Source: an uncultured Akkermansia sp.
Lineage (GTDB): Bacteria > Verrucomicrobiota > Verrucomicrobiia > Verrucomicrobiales > Akkermansiaceae
Direction: 5' to 3'
Assembly: GCA_947629715.1 (NCBI GenBank)
Contig: CANRET010000006.1
Span: 1-59,361 of the forward strand
Length of the DNA stretch: 59,361 bases
In this document: piece by piece, positions 1-7,533 of the stretch
Layout: every line of letters begins with the position of its first letter
How positions within the stretch are numbered: the stretch's first letter is position 1
Translations under genes and position numbers: made by a program
Notes under the pieces: generated by a model
Database searches by the model: none
Told to the model about the DNA's origin: nothing
What the model saw: only the letters and a program-made list of their open reading frames with translations

Positions 1-132
1 CTCAGGCTTGAGGAAGAGCTGCGACTCAGGCTCGATGAGGAACTCGGGCTTGAGGAAGAGCTGCGGCTCAGGCTCGACGAAGAACTCGGGCTTGAGGAAG
101 AGCTGCGACTCGGGCTCGATGAGGAACTGCTG
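1..132. repeat. 42-bp tandem repeat
   Basis: The motif CTTGAGGAAGAGCTGCG starts at 7, 49 and 91, an exact 42-bp period with a few substitutions. The period is a multiple of three and keeps the minus-strand Ser-rich frame open, so it is a protein-coding repeat. The array continues past the left edge. Confidence 0.85.
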
Positions 133-371
133 ATGAAAGCCGATGAACCCCTGCTTGCAGACATGCTGCTCAGCGAGGATGTACTACTGCTCGCTGACGT
201 GCTGCTGACGATAACGAACTGCCGGTGTTTCTCGTGCGCCGGGGACTCGTATTTCGTGGGAAAGGAGGGTGCTGCCCCCGGGGCAACGGATTCACCCCCG
301 TCTTTTCCGAAAGACTTTGCGACTTGTTTCCGAGTGTTCCCGGCACAGGCAGAGGAAGTTTTCGCTTTCAT
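1..371 (-). CDS. Ser-rich repeat protein, 5' part only (runs off left edge)
   Basis: An open frame on the minus strand starts at ATG 371 and stays open to base 1, so only the first 123 or so residues are visible. After a basic, mixed N-terminus (begins MKAKTSSACAGNTRKQ) the protein becomes almost pure serine, with a 14-residue period of the form SSSSSPSSSSSLSR. A stop lies in frame just upstream (387-389), so the start cannot be much longer, and a plausible minus-strand promoter sits at 395-422. No signal peptide is evident. I do not recognise a family. The opposite strand is also open here and would read as Leu/Glu repeats, so the coding strand is an inference resting on the promoter and start. 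Confidence 0.45.
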   Translation of the reverse strand, partial: MKAKTSSACAGNTRKQVAKSFGKDGGESVAPGAAPSFPTKYESPAHEKHRQFVIVSSTSASSSTSSLSSMSASRGSSAFISSSSSSPSRSSSSSPSSSSSLSRSSSSSPSSSSSLSRSSSSSL

Positions 372-394
372 CGCATGCGATTGACACTACTACC

Positions 395-422
395 AGTTTA
401 CTTGCATCCCTCAATTAGTCAA
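395..422 (-). promoter_or_regulatory. Predicted promoter of the Ser-repeat gene
   Basis: On the minus strand TTGACT (422-417) is followed after 16 bp by TAAACT (400-395). The start codon at 371 lies about 17 nt past the predicted +1. No Shine-Dalgarno sequence is obvious. Confidence 0.4.
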
Positions 423-539
423 GATTGTTTTTCAGGCCATTTACGGTTATACTCACTCATCGTGAGGGGATTTTCCATGAATTTTCACCTCCTCTGCCGA
501 CCGGGCAAGCAATACGAGGGAGGAAGAGGACTTCGGATG

Positions 540-778
540 CCTGTGATGGAGATGAGAGAGAGCATGACGCCTGTCGTGGCCGAGTCGGTTGTGCTGCTCG
601 CTGTTGCGACGTTGGTTGGAATTTGCGCTCAGGCTGGCGTATCGCTTGTGGTTGAATGAGACGGGATTTTTCATCATGGAGAACATTTTTGCGCGCGCCA
701 AACTGCTCTACGACAAGTTTGCCGGTTTCCTATGCCGACTTTGAACAGATCGGGAAGAAGATTGGTGATGCGTTCTGA
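540..778 (+). pseudogene. Decayed C-terminus of an RmuC-like DNA recombination protein
   Basis: In one frame the DNA reads LRLAYRLW, then MENIFARAKLLYDKFAGF. A +1 shift then gives YADFEQIGKKIGDAF and a stop at about 776-778. This resembles the RmuC C-terminal pattern, in which a hydrophobic AY-W stretch is followed by LYDKF-GF and a Lys/Gly-rich helix. The bulk of an RmuC protein (more than 300 residues, nuclease core included) is absent and the tail is frameshifted, so I read it as a relic. Assignment is from remembered family motifs only. The rest of 372-1041 shows no convincing gene; 779-1015 is AT-rich leader with a promoter near its end. Confidence 0.45.
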
Positions 779-993
779 ACTTATAATCAAGCAAAAATAT
801 TTTTTTTGAGTGGGAGGGAAGGGGAACTTTCTGTGTCGGCGCCGTGAGTTGGCGAAAATGGGTGTGCAGTCAGGTCATACGATCGGGACCGATGCCGATG
901 ACGAGGCGGATTGTTTGCCGAACCCCGGCAGCGGAACTCCCGACAACCGCCGCCGGGCGCACCGGGAAAATGCGTCAGCTCTCAAGATGGGGC

Positions 994-1021
994 TTGATTA
1001 TATCCTGTAAACGTGTATCAT
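994..1021 (+). promoter_or_regulatory. Predicted promoter of the SpoIIE-kinase operon
   Basis: TTGATT (994-999) and TATCAT (1016-1021) are separated by 16 bp. The start codon at 1042 lies about 14 nt past the predicted +1, with an AGGAAA ribosome-binding sequence in between. Confidence 0.4.
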
Positions 1022-1041
1022 AGACGCGCGAGGAAAACCTT

Positions 1042-3171
1042 ATGCGCCGACAGTTCCTCATCAGACTCTCAGCAGTGATCTGCGCCGCGTTTATTGTAAC
1101 CGCCGGCCTCGTGTACTTTCAGTTTTCGACCCCTTTGGAAGAAAGGGCGGAGCAAATGATGAAGACCCGCCTGCTCGACATGATGGACTTGCTGATGCAT
1201 GTTGAGAAGACCGTCACTTTCCTGAGCAAAGCGAATGACGCCAGCGCGACTGATCGGGCGTTGGGCGCGGCGCAGATCATTCAGCTCGACCCGTCCATAT
1301 TGCGCAATCAGGAGGAATTGCAAGGCATGTGCAACAGACTCGGGGCGGAGCAGTTGGCAGTCACAGATGAACATGGCATTGTGGAAGCTGCGGTGCCCGG
1401 CAGTCTGGTGGGGCATAACCTGCAGGAGGAGGAGAACGCGATCCCCATCATTACCTTGGGTGAGCGGGGGGAAGAAGTCGCCAGGACGGGAGATCTCGAA
1501 GCGACTCACAGCATGCAGTTTGCCAACGTGCGCCGCCAGGATCGTCCCGGCCGCGTGAGAATAGGCTTCCGCACGCGTCTGGAGCAGGAGGCCAACGCAG
1601 AAAGTTCCTTGCGCAACGCCCCGGTCAAGATGAGCCTCGGGAAGAACGGCTCCATTGTCGTGTTCCGTCGTGGCGTGTTGCTCACGCGTGATCGAACTGC
1701 TTTTTCCGAGACGGATTTGCTGGCGCTCAAGCCTGACAAAGTGGTGCAGAGGACGGCGGATGGGAAAAGCTACTACTTGTACGCGGTGGACGGCGGGTGG
1801 TGCCGCCTGGTGGGTGTGTTGCCTGCGTCGGAGGTGTACGGGGCCGGCTTGCGAACCGTGCAGGTGATGGTGGCGAGCAACCTGGTGCTGTTTCTGATGA
1901 TGTTCGGCGTGGTGAGCTGGCTTCTGCAGCGTATCGTTTTGCGAGGGATATCGCGGGTGAATGAATCCCTGCTCGAGATTACGGAGGGGGACTTGGAGCG
2001 CAAGGTGGAGGTGATGACATGTCCGGAGTTTGTGCGACTCTCCAACGGCATCAACTTTATGGTGGACTCGCTGCGCTCAGTAGGCGAGGAGAGACAGGCG
2101 CACGTGCAGCGTGATTTGGAGCTGGCGCGCACCATACAGAGCACGGCTTTGCCCAACAAATTCCCGCCGTTTCCCCATGTAAAGCAGTTTGATTTGTTCG
2201 CGGCCTGCATACAGGCCAACGAAGTGGGAGGCGATTTTTACGACTTTTCCATGCCGGACGACAAGCACCTGCACTTTTTGGTGGCGGATGTGGATGCATC
2301 CGGCATAGCGGCCGCCCTCTTCATGATGCGCGCCATGTCAGTCATTCGCACCCTGTCTCGCTCCGGCGGCAGTCCGGAGAGCATCGTGAGCGAAGCTAAC
2401 CGTGAACTGTGCCAGGGGAATCGAACCGGCATTCACATGTCGCTCATATACGGTAATCTGGATATCACGACCGGACATTTGGAATATGTGAACGCCGGGT
2501 GCATGCATGGTCTGTACTGCCGCAAAGGTGGCGAGTATGTTGCGCTCCCTTCCTGTGCGGATTATGTGTTGGGCGATCATCCGGACATGCCCTTCCACAC
2601 GAAGGAAGAGAAGCTTCAGCCCGGGGACCGCATCTTCCTGTACACTGAGGGTGTGCTCAATGCGACCAACACGCGCAACGTTCCTTTCAGCGAGACGCGA
2701 CTTAAAGAGGCGTTGAGGGGAGATGCACCTACGGTGACGGATGTGCTGCAGTTGGTCAAGTCATCTCTGCGGCAGTATTTGGAGGGGGAACGGCTGGGGA
2801 AGGATGTGACGATGCTGGCGCTGGAGTTCCTGGGAGAGCCGGGCAATGAGAGGGAGATGGAATTGACGGCGGGACAGGTGCAGGAAGCTGAGGCGAGCGT
2901 CAGCGAGCAGATGGAAGAGATGTTTGCGGCTCCGTCGGATATCGCGGATATGCAGGAGAGCCTGCGCCGAACGTTCGGAGAATTGCCAGCAGGCGTCAGA
3001 GTGCGCATGTTGTTTCACTGCACGGAGAAGCGAGCTGAAATGAAGCTCGTTTTCCCGGCGCCGCGTTTGAACCCGCTGGAGCGTTTGGGTGCGCTTCCGG
3101 TGAATGAGGCGAGATACGACTTTAACGATCATCACGAGAATACGGTTACACTATGCAAGAACCTGATCTGA
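1042..3171 (+). CDS. Membrane-bound SpoIIE/RsbU-type PP2C phosphatase with HAMP domain
   Basis: The product is a 709-residue sensor phosphatase. A TM helix (about 8-28) and a second one (about 275-297) flank a periplasmic sensor region, followed by a HAMP linker (about 298-350) and a SpoIIE/PP2C domain (about 370-595). Metal-binding motifs are visible: VGGDFYD (Asp398) and VADVDASG (Asp416). The usual D-x-G-K/H-G loop is altered to DVDASG, and the usual LYTDG is LYTEG (Asp to Glu), so metal binding may be modified. The C-terminal 110 residues do not match a family I recognise with confidence; an RsbW-like ATPase relic is possible. Family role: dephosphorylation of phosphoserine partners in signalling. 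The kinase gene downstream overlaps its 3' end by 19 bp. The start has an AGGAAA ribosome-binding site. Confidence 0.85.
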   Translation: MRRQFLIRLSAVICAAFIVTAGLVYFQFSTPLEERAEQMMKTRLLDMMDLLMHVEKTVTFLSKANDASATDRALGAAQIIQLDPSILRNQEELQGMCNRLGAEQLAVTDEHGIVEAAVPGSLVGHNLQEEENAIPIITLGERGEEVARTGDLEATHSMQFANVRRQDRPGRVRIGFRTRLEQEANAESSLRNAPVKMSLGKNGSIVVFRRGVLLTRDRTAFSETDLLALKPDKVVQRTADGKSYYLYAVDGGWCRLVGVLPASEVYGAGLRTVQVMVASNLVLFLMMFGVVSWLLQRIVLRGISRVNESLLEITEGDLERKVEVMTCPEFVRLSNGINFMVDSLRSVGEERQAHVQRDLELARTIQSTALPNKFPPFPHVKQFDLFAACIQANEVGGDFYDFSMPDDKHLHFLVADVDASGIAAALFMMRAMSVIRTLSRSGGSPESIVSEANRELCQGNRTGIHMSLIYGNLDITTGHLEYVNAGCMHGLYCRKGGEYVALPSCADYVLGDHPDMPFHTKEEKLQPGDRIFLYTEGVLNATNTRNVPFSETRLKEALRGDAPTVTDVLQLVKSSLRQYLEGERLGKDVTMLALEFLGEPGNEREMELTAGQVQEAEASVSEQMEEMFAAPSDIADMQESLRRTFGELPAGVRVRMLFHCTEKRAEMKLVFPAPRLNPLERLGALPVNEARYDFNDHHENTVTLCKNLI

Positions 3172-5828
3172 TTCCCCCGGCAGCGCCTGCGGCATCCGGT
3201 CCCATGGCGCCGCCTCCCGTGCCGGTGCAGCCGGAAGCGCCCCGGCCGCTGCCTTCCGTTCCGCCTGTCCCGACGGCGTCGGACGTATCGGCGGCGCGTG
3301 CTGCAGCTCTCGGCCGTATCCATTTCCCGTCCGGAGCGATAACGGCCCACAAGAACGCAAATCCGTCCGGCCAGGACGATCGCAAGCCGTTGCCGCCCGG
3401 CACTCAGGTGGGCGACTATGTCATCACCAAGATGATAGGAATCGGTGGGTTTGGTATTGTGTATTCTGCCACGCATGTGACAGAAGGGACGTCCGTGGCC
3501 ATCAAGGAAAATATGCCGGAAGGGCTGGCGACTCGTGAACCTAACGGCTCCTACCTGGTGCATTCGTCCCCGGAAAAGGAGGAGCGCTTTAAGGCGACGG
3601 TGGATGAGTTCCTGCAGGAGGTGAGTGTTCTGATGGGAATTTCTCACCCGGGAATCGTTCCGATACTTGCCGCTTTTGAGGCGAACGACACGGCTTATTA
3701 CGTGATGCCTTACATGAAGGGACGTCCCTTGTCCGTGCCGGATCAGGCCTCGCTGAGCTTCGAACAGCAATCTCAACAGGCGCGTCACAATCGACGCCTC
3801 CTGCTCAGCATGCTCTCCACTCTGGATTACCTGCGCCAGCACCGCATCGTTCACCGTGACATTAAACCGGACAATATCCTGGTCACGGAGGAAGGGAATA
3901 CCATCCTGCTGGACTTTGGTTCGGCGCGTCAGCTGCAGCCCGGCAAAGTGTTCACCAACGTGTTCACGCCGGACTTTGCAGCTCCGGAACAGACGAACTC
4001 TTCCACGGATGAGGAGATGAGCGAGAAGCTCGGTCCGTGGACGGATCTGTACGCGCTCGGGGCGTGCTTTTACTACCTGATTACGCGCCTGTTTCCGCCG
4101 AGATCGGACTTGCGCGCGCTCGCTGCCACGGATCCGTACACCCCGCTGACCGGACGCGCGGATCTGGAGGCTCTCTACGGCAGCGCCTTTTTGCGCGCCA
4201 TTGATCGCGCGTTGGAACTCAAGGTAGAGGACAGGTGGCAGAATGCCGCCGCGTGGCGCATTGCCATCGGCGAAGGCGTGGTGCCTGCAGAGCCGGAGAC
4301 AAAGCGCGGCTTCAGGCTTACATCGCTTATCCCGGTGGCGTTGCTGGCGATTCTGCTCGGCATCAGCTCATGGGCGCTTTGGGAACGCCAGGCGGCTATC
4401 CGCGCCTACGACAACAGCGCTCATTTCACGGAACGCTTGCTCTACGACTTTAATCAGGAAATCACAGATATACCGGCGTCAACCCGTCTGCAGGGCATTT
4501 TAAGTGACCATCTCAACGCCTACCTCAACAACATGGGGCAACCGCCGGGAGGGCGCGATGAGAAGCTTACGCGGTCGCTGGCAGCCTCGTGGCGTAACTT
4601 GGGGACGTTGCGTTTGCAGCAGGGGTTGCTCAAAGAAGCCGATGCGGACTTGTCCAATGCCGAAGGCTTTTTCCGCCAACTGTGCAAAGAATACTCCGGA
4701 GTGGTGAGCTACCGCTATGACTTGGCAGGCGTGCTGCTCAGCCGCGTGGAGGTTGCCCGGAGTCGCAACCAGAACGACACAGTGCGCGGGATGTTGGCGG
4801 AGGCCACCGTCATACTCCGCGAACTCTGCGAGCAGACACCCTACAATCCGGACTTCCGTTGCGCGCTGGGGCAAGCCCTCGGCGAGCAGGCTCTGCTGGA
4901 GCGCAACGAAGGCGACAGCAAGGGCTACAAGGCTGCTCTCGATGAAATGTTGAAGCTGTACCGCGAGCTGATCAGCAGTTACCCCGATCATGTGCGTGCA
5001 CGGCAGGGTCTCGGCTACGCCCTGCTGAGCAATGCGCGCTTTGCCACGGATATCAAGCAGTTTCACGAAGCGGACAAGATGCTTGACGAAGCGAAGCAGG
5101 TGTTCAGCAAATTGGCAACGGAGCATCCCTATCGTTTGTCCTTCAAGAAAGGTTGGTCGCTCACGCTTTCTGCGCTCGGGAATTTGTACTGCCAGGTCGG
5201 TGAGACGGCGCCTCCGCAGGAGCGCAAACGCTACGATGAACTGGCCTTGGAGGCTTTCCGCAAGCACAATGACCTGGTGGCGTATTTGGAGACGCAGGAC
5301 GAGAAGCAGACGGAGTACCCGTTCATGCTGTGCCGCGCTCTTTCAAGCATGGTGGACATCCTGCTGCGCAATGAGCAGCCGAATCTTGCGGAGGCGTACT
5401 GCAAGACGATTATGCGCAAGATAGAGCAGTTGCGCCGCACGGCTCCGGACAATATGGATTACGCGCAGATCGAGGCCTCCGCCTGGCGCGGCCTGGCCAA
5501 GGCGCACAGCAGGTCGCCGTATTTTTCGGAAAAGGCGGTGGCGGAATACACGCGCTACCGCCGATTGGCGGAGCAGTTGCTGCACATAAGTCCGGGCAAT
5601 ACGGCTCTGCAGTCTCTGTACGCGGAAGCCCTGATGGAATCCGCTGATCAGGCATTGACAACCGGAGACAGGGAGCAGGTCTTGCAGTGGTTGAAACGGG
5701 CGCAAGAGCTGCTCGAAAAACTGGTGCAGACGGATGCTGAGCAGCCTCAGTACGCAGAACAACTTGAGCAGGTGAAGTCTCGCATCGCGGAGTTGCAGAA
5801 ATCCAAGGAGACATCGGCTGTGCAGTAG
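3153..5828 (+). CDS. Ser/Thr protein kinase with C-terminal TPR-like repeats
   Basis: An 891-residue Hanks-type kinase. It has a Pro/Ala-rich N-terminal tail (1-85), then a kinase domain (about 87-360) with glycine loop GIGGFGIVY, the VAIKE lysine, HRDIKPDN (catalytic Asp236), the metal-binding Asp254 in LDFGSA, and APEQ. A single TM helix lies at about 389-410. The remaining 480 residues are helical and resemble tetratricopeptide repeats (recurrent A-L-Y/F-L-YP patterns), likely periplasmic and used for ligand or protein binding. All key catalytic residues are present. The start overlaps the SpoIIE phosphatase gene by 19 bp, so the two are probably co-translated and may act on the same phosphoprotein; that pairing is inferred from context. 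Confidence 0.9.
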   Translation: MQEPDLIPPAAPAASGPMAPPPVPVQPEAPRPLPSVPPVPTASDVSAARAAALGRIHFPSGAITAHKNANPSGQDDRKPLPPGTQVGDYVITKMIGIGGFGIVYSATHVTEGTSVAIKENMPEGLATREPNGSYLVHSSPEKEERFKATVDEFLQEVSVLMGISHPGIVPILAAFEANDTAYYVMPYMKGRPLSVPDQASLSFEQQSQQARHNRRLLLSMLSTLDYLRQHRIVHRDIKPDNILVTEEGNTILLDFGSARQLQPGKVFTNVFTPDFAAPEQTNSSTDEEMSEKLGPWTDLYALGACFYYLITRLFPPRSDLRALAATDPYTPLTGRADLEALYGSAFLRAIDRALELKVEDRWQNAAAWRIAIGEGVVPAEPETKRGFRLTSLIPVALLAILLGISSWALWERQAAIRAYDNSAHFTERLLYDFNQEITDIPASTRLQGILSDHLNAYLNNMGQPPGGRDEKLTRSLAASWRNLGTLRLQQGLLKEADADLSNAEGFFRQLCKEYSGVVSYRYDLAGVLLSRVEVARSRNQNDTVRGMLAEATVILRELCEQTPYNPDFRCALGQALGEQALLERNEGDSKGYKAALDEMLKLYRELISSYPDHVRARQGLGYALLSNARFATDIKQFHEADKMLDEAKQVFSKLATEHPYRLSFKKGWSLTLSALGNLYCQVGETAPPQERKRYDELALEAFRKHNDLVAYLETQDEKQTEYPFMLCRALSSMVDILLRNEQPNLAEAYCKTIMRKIEQLRRTAPDNMDYAQIEASAWRGLAKAHSRSPYFSEKAVAEYTRYRRLAEQLLHISPGNTALQSLYAEALMESADQALTTGDREQVLQWLKRAQELLEKLVQTDAEQPQYAEQLEQVKSRIAELQKSKETSAVQ

Positions 5829-6187
5829 CTCTGCGTAACGTGTTCCACGAGCCGTCTTGTCGGCCCTCCCGGAAGGGGCGGCGCGAGCGAGCAGTCGGAC
5901 AAAAATGGGAGCACCGGACGGGGAAAAAGGGGGCAAGAGATTTATCGTTTGGACAAAAACAGAGTACCATAAAGTCTGTATGATAAACACAAACAAAGAA
6001 CAAGAAGGTATTGCGAACATCATTCGGCAGTTGTGTGCGCTATCCGACTATATGAACGAGGAGTGTTTTCATGCAGGGATAGCACGTAGGGTGGCCGATT
6101 TTGTACTTCGATGAGTTGAACGACATCACCCCGGTGACCGATAGCCGTCTCGTAAACCGAGGATGGTTATCGCCGGTGGCTGCTTCG
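5829..6187. other. Gene-poor leader region upstream of sufT
   Basis: I see no gene I can support here. An ATG at 5980 opens a 45-codon frame ending near 6114, without a Shine-Dalgarno sequence or recognisable product; it is listed only as a possibility. The notable content is the hairpin at 6131-6176, described separately. Confidence 0.4.
6131..6176 (+). promoter_or_regulatory. Strong hairpin upstream of sufT
   Basis: CGATAGCCGTCTCG (6139-6152) pairs with CGAGGATGGTTATCG (6158-6172) through Watson-Crick and G-U pairs with one bulge and a 5-nt loop. An outer CCGG/CCGG stem (6131-6134 with 6173-6176) is separated by a one-sided TGAC internal loop. G-U pairs that fit the plus-strand RNA suggest it is transcribed rightward. 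There is no T-tract, so it is not a standard terminator. It lies upstream of the predicted sufT promoter, so it may belong to an upstream transcript. Confidence 0.5.
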
Positions 6188-6217
6188 TTGAGATATTCCT
6201 TGCGTAAAGGGTAAAAT
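6188..6217 (+). promoter_or_regulatory. Predicted sufT promoter adjacent to the start codon
   Basis: TTGAGA (6188-6193), an 18-bp spacer, then TAAAAT (6212-6217). The predicted +1 (about 6224) is two bases before the ATG at 6226, so the message would be essentially leaderless. Confidence 0.45.
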
Positions 6218-6225
6218 TGAGGATA

Positions 6226-6777
6226 ATGAAAGACGGGATGCTGAATGAAGAGATCGTAACCAAGGCCGAACTGGCGGCGTTGCAAGTACCGGTCGGCAAC
6301 GCCGTGGTGTTGCCTGCCGGTTCCCGCATCTACATCACTCAGATGCTGGGTAATTCTATTACGGCCGCTACAGATATTGGCATGGTGCGTATAGCGCGAG
6401 CGGAAGCGGAGCGTGCCGGCATTTGCGCGCCCGAAACACCCTGCGAGGCTCAACAGGAGCCTCTCACTCTCGAGCAGAAGGTATGGAACGCGCTTTCATC
6501 CGTTTATGATCCGGAGATACCCGTGGACATTGTGAATCTCGGACTTGTTTACAGCGTGGAGGTTATTGAGCAGAAAGAAGGGGGAGCCTGCGTGAATGTG
6601 CGCATGACGCTTACTGCGCCCGGCTGTGGCATGGGCCCGCACTTGATGGCTGAGGCAGAGGCCGGCATAGCCGCCTTGGAAGGAGTGAGTGAAGTCAATG
6701 TTGATTTTGTGTGGGATCCCCCGTGGAATCAGGATATGATGACGGAAGAAGCCAAGATGCAGCTCGGGATGCTCTGA
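6226..6777 (+). CDS. sufT: SufT-like iron-sulfur cluster assembly protein (MIP18/DUF59 family)
   Basis: The C-terminal two thirds is a MIP18/DUF59 domain: VYDPEIPVDIVNLGLVY followed by TLTAPGCGMG, with the conserved Asp-Pro-Glu and the reactive Cys, and the WDPPW motif near the end. The N-terminal 65 residues (VPVGNAVVLPAG, YITQMLGNS) match the SufT-type extension. Family role: cytoplasmic maturation of Fe-S proteins. I chose ATG 6226 over the upstream in-frame TTG (6217) because the TTG overlaps the predicted -10 box; this gives 183 residues. No suf genes are adjacent. NadA, which needs a 4Fe-4S cluster, and the DinG helicase elsewhere in the window are possible clients. Confidence 0.85.
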   Translation: MKDGMLNEEIVTKAELAALQVPVGNAVVLPAGSRIYITQMLGNSITAATDIGMVRIARAEAERAGICAPETPCEAQQEPLTLEQKVWNALSSVYDPEIPVDIVNLGLVYSVEVIEQKEGGACVNVRMTLTAPGCGMGPHLMAEAEAGIAALEGVSEVNVDFVWDPPWNQDMMTEEAKMQLGML

Positions 6778-6850
6778 ACCGTGCACTGGGGAAGCTGCGC
6801 AAGGCGTCGAAACATTCAACTTATTTTGCCGATGTCGGCAATCAACGAAA

Positions 6851-6880
6851 CGGCGCGCACGCGTTGAAGCATGCGCGCCG
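6851..6880. terminator. Hairpin between convergent sufT and rplI
   Basis: CGGCGCGCA (6851-6859) and TGCGCGCCG (6872-6880) form a perfect 9-bp GC stem with a 12-nt loop between the 3' ends of two converging genes. Only a short TTT follows on the minus strand, so it is probably a weak or bidirectional terminator. Confidence 0.55.
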
Positions 6881-6909
6881 TGATTGATGAAGATGGAAAA
6901 ACTTCCGGA

Positions 6910-7419
6910 TTACTCGGCCGACGACTGCTCAGCTTTGGCGACCGGAGCTTCAGCTGCTGCAACCTCGCCCACAACTTCCAAGTGGACTCTTACGGTGGCG
7001 CTCACTTCCGGATGGAGCTTAGCGACAATGTCGTAGTCGCCGCTCTTGCGGAGCGGTTTGTCAAGCTCCAGTGCGCGGCGATCGATTTCCACACCCTGAG
7101 CGGCCAGAGCCTCAGCGATCTGTTGATTGGTGATGGCGCCGAATGCTTTGCCTTGTTCGCCGGCCTCCAATTTGAGGTCAAGCTTTATGCCTGCTATCTT
7201 GGCAGCCACCTCCTTGAAGTTGGCCAGCTCAGCCGCTTCACGCTCCGCACGCTTCTTTTGCAGCATGTTGATGAAACGCCGATTGGCAGGCGTCGCCTCA
7301 AAGGCAAGCCCCTGCGGGATCAGGTAGTTGCGTCCGTATCCGGCTTTTACCGTCACAAGGTCGGCTTCACAGCCCAGACCTTCTATCTTCGTCGCGAGGA
7401 TTACTTTCATGTTTGCCAT
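6910..7419 (-). CDS. rplI: 50S ribosomal protein L9
   Basis: The N-terminus MKVILATKIEGLG...VKAGYGRNYLIP is the classic L9 signature (RNA-binding N domain). It is followed by the long connecting helix (about 45-80) and the C domain, which has GKAFGAITNQQIAEAL and a KSGDYDI-KLHPEV segment. L9 bridges the base of the L1 stalk in the large ribosomal subunit. The protein is 169 residues, about 20 longer than usual because of an Ala/Glu-rich tail. The start is MANMKV at 7419; the second Met at 7410 is an alternative. It stands alone rather than in the usual rpsF-rpsR-rplI cluster. Confidence 0.96.
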   Translation of the reverse strand: MANMKVILATKIEGLGCEADLVTVKAGYGRNYLIPQGLAFEATPANRRFINMLQKKRAEREAAELANFKEVAAKIAGIKLDLKLEAGEQGKAFGAITNQQIAEALAAQGVEIDRRALELDKPLRKSGDYDIVAKLHPEVSATVRVHLEVVGEVAAAEAPVAKAEQSSAE

Positions 7420-7447
7420 AACTCAAAAAATCGGGTTTGGTGGCCAC

Positions 7448-7476
7448 CCAATACACCATTTTTGAAACGTTGTCAA
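7448..7476 (-). promoter_or_regulatory. Predicted rplI promoter
   Basis: Minus-strand TTGACA (7476-7471), a 17-bp spacer, then TATTGG (7453-7448). It is divergent from the tsaC promoter 20 bp away and gives a leader of about 22 nt. Confidence 0.5.
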
Positions 7477-7495
7477 GCGCAGATTTTGGCTCTCC

Positions 7496-7524
7496 TTGAC
7501 ATACGAAGAGAGCGCGTGTATGAT
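7496..7524 (+). promoter_or_regulatory. Near-consensus promoter of the tsaC operon
   Basis: TTGACA (7496-7501), exactly 17 bp, then TATGAT (7519-7524). The ATG at 7534 is only three bases past the predicted +1, so the transcript would be almost leaderless. Confidence 0.65.
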
Positions 7525-7533
7525 TTTTGGCGG

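Noticed and set aside
133..659. Plus-strand frames over the Ser-repeat region
   Set aside because: No Shine-Dalgarno sequence or family; the minus strand has a promoter and a bounded start.
5980..6114. A 45-codon frame upstream of sufT
   Set aside because: No ribosome-binding site or recognisable product; kept only as a note in the intergenic entry.
6871..7533. Upstream extension of the TsaC/Sua5 frame
   Set aside because: It is antisense to rplI and precedes a near-consensus promoter; ATG 7534 is the sensible start.
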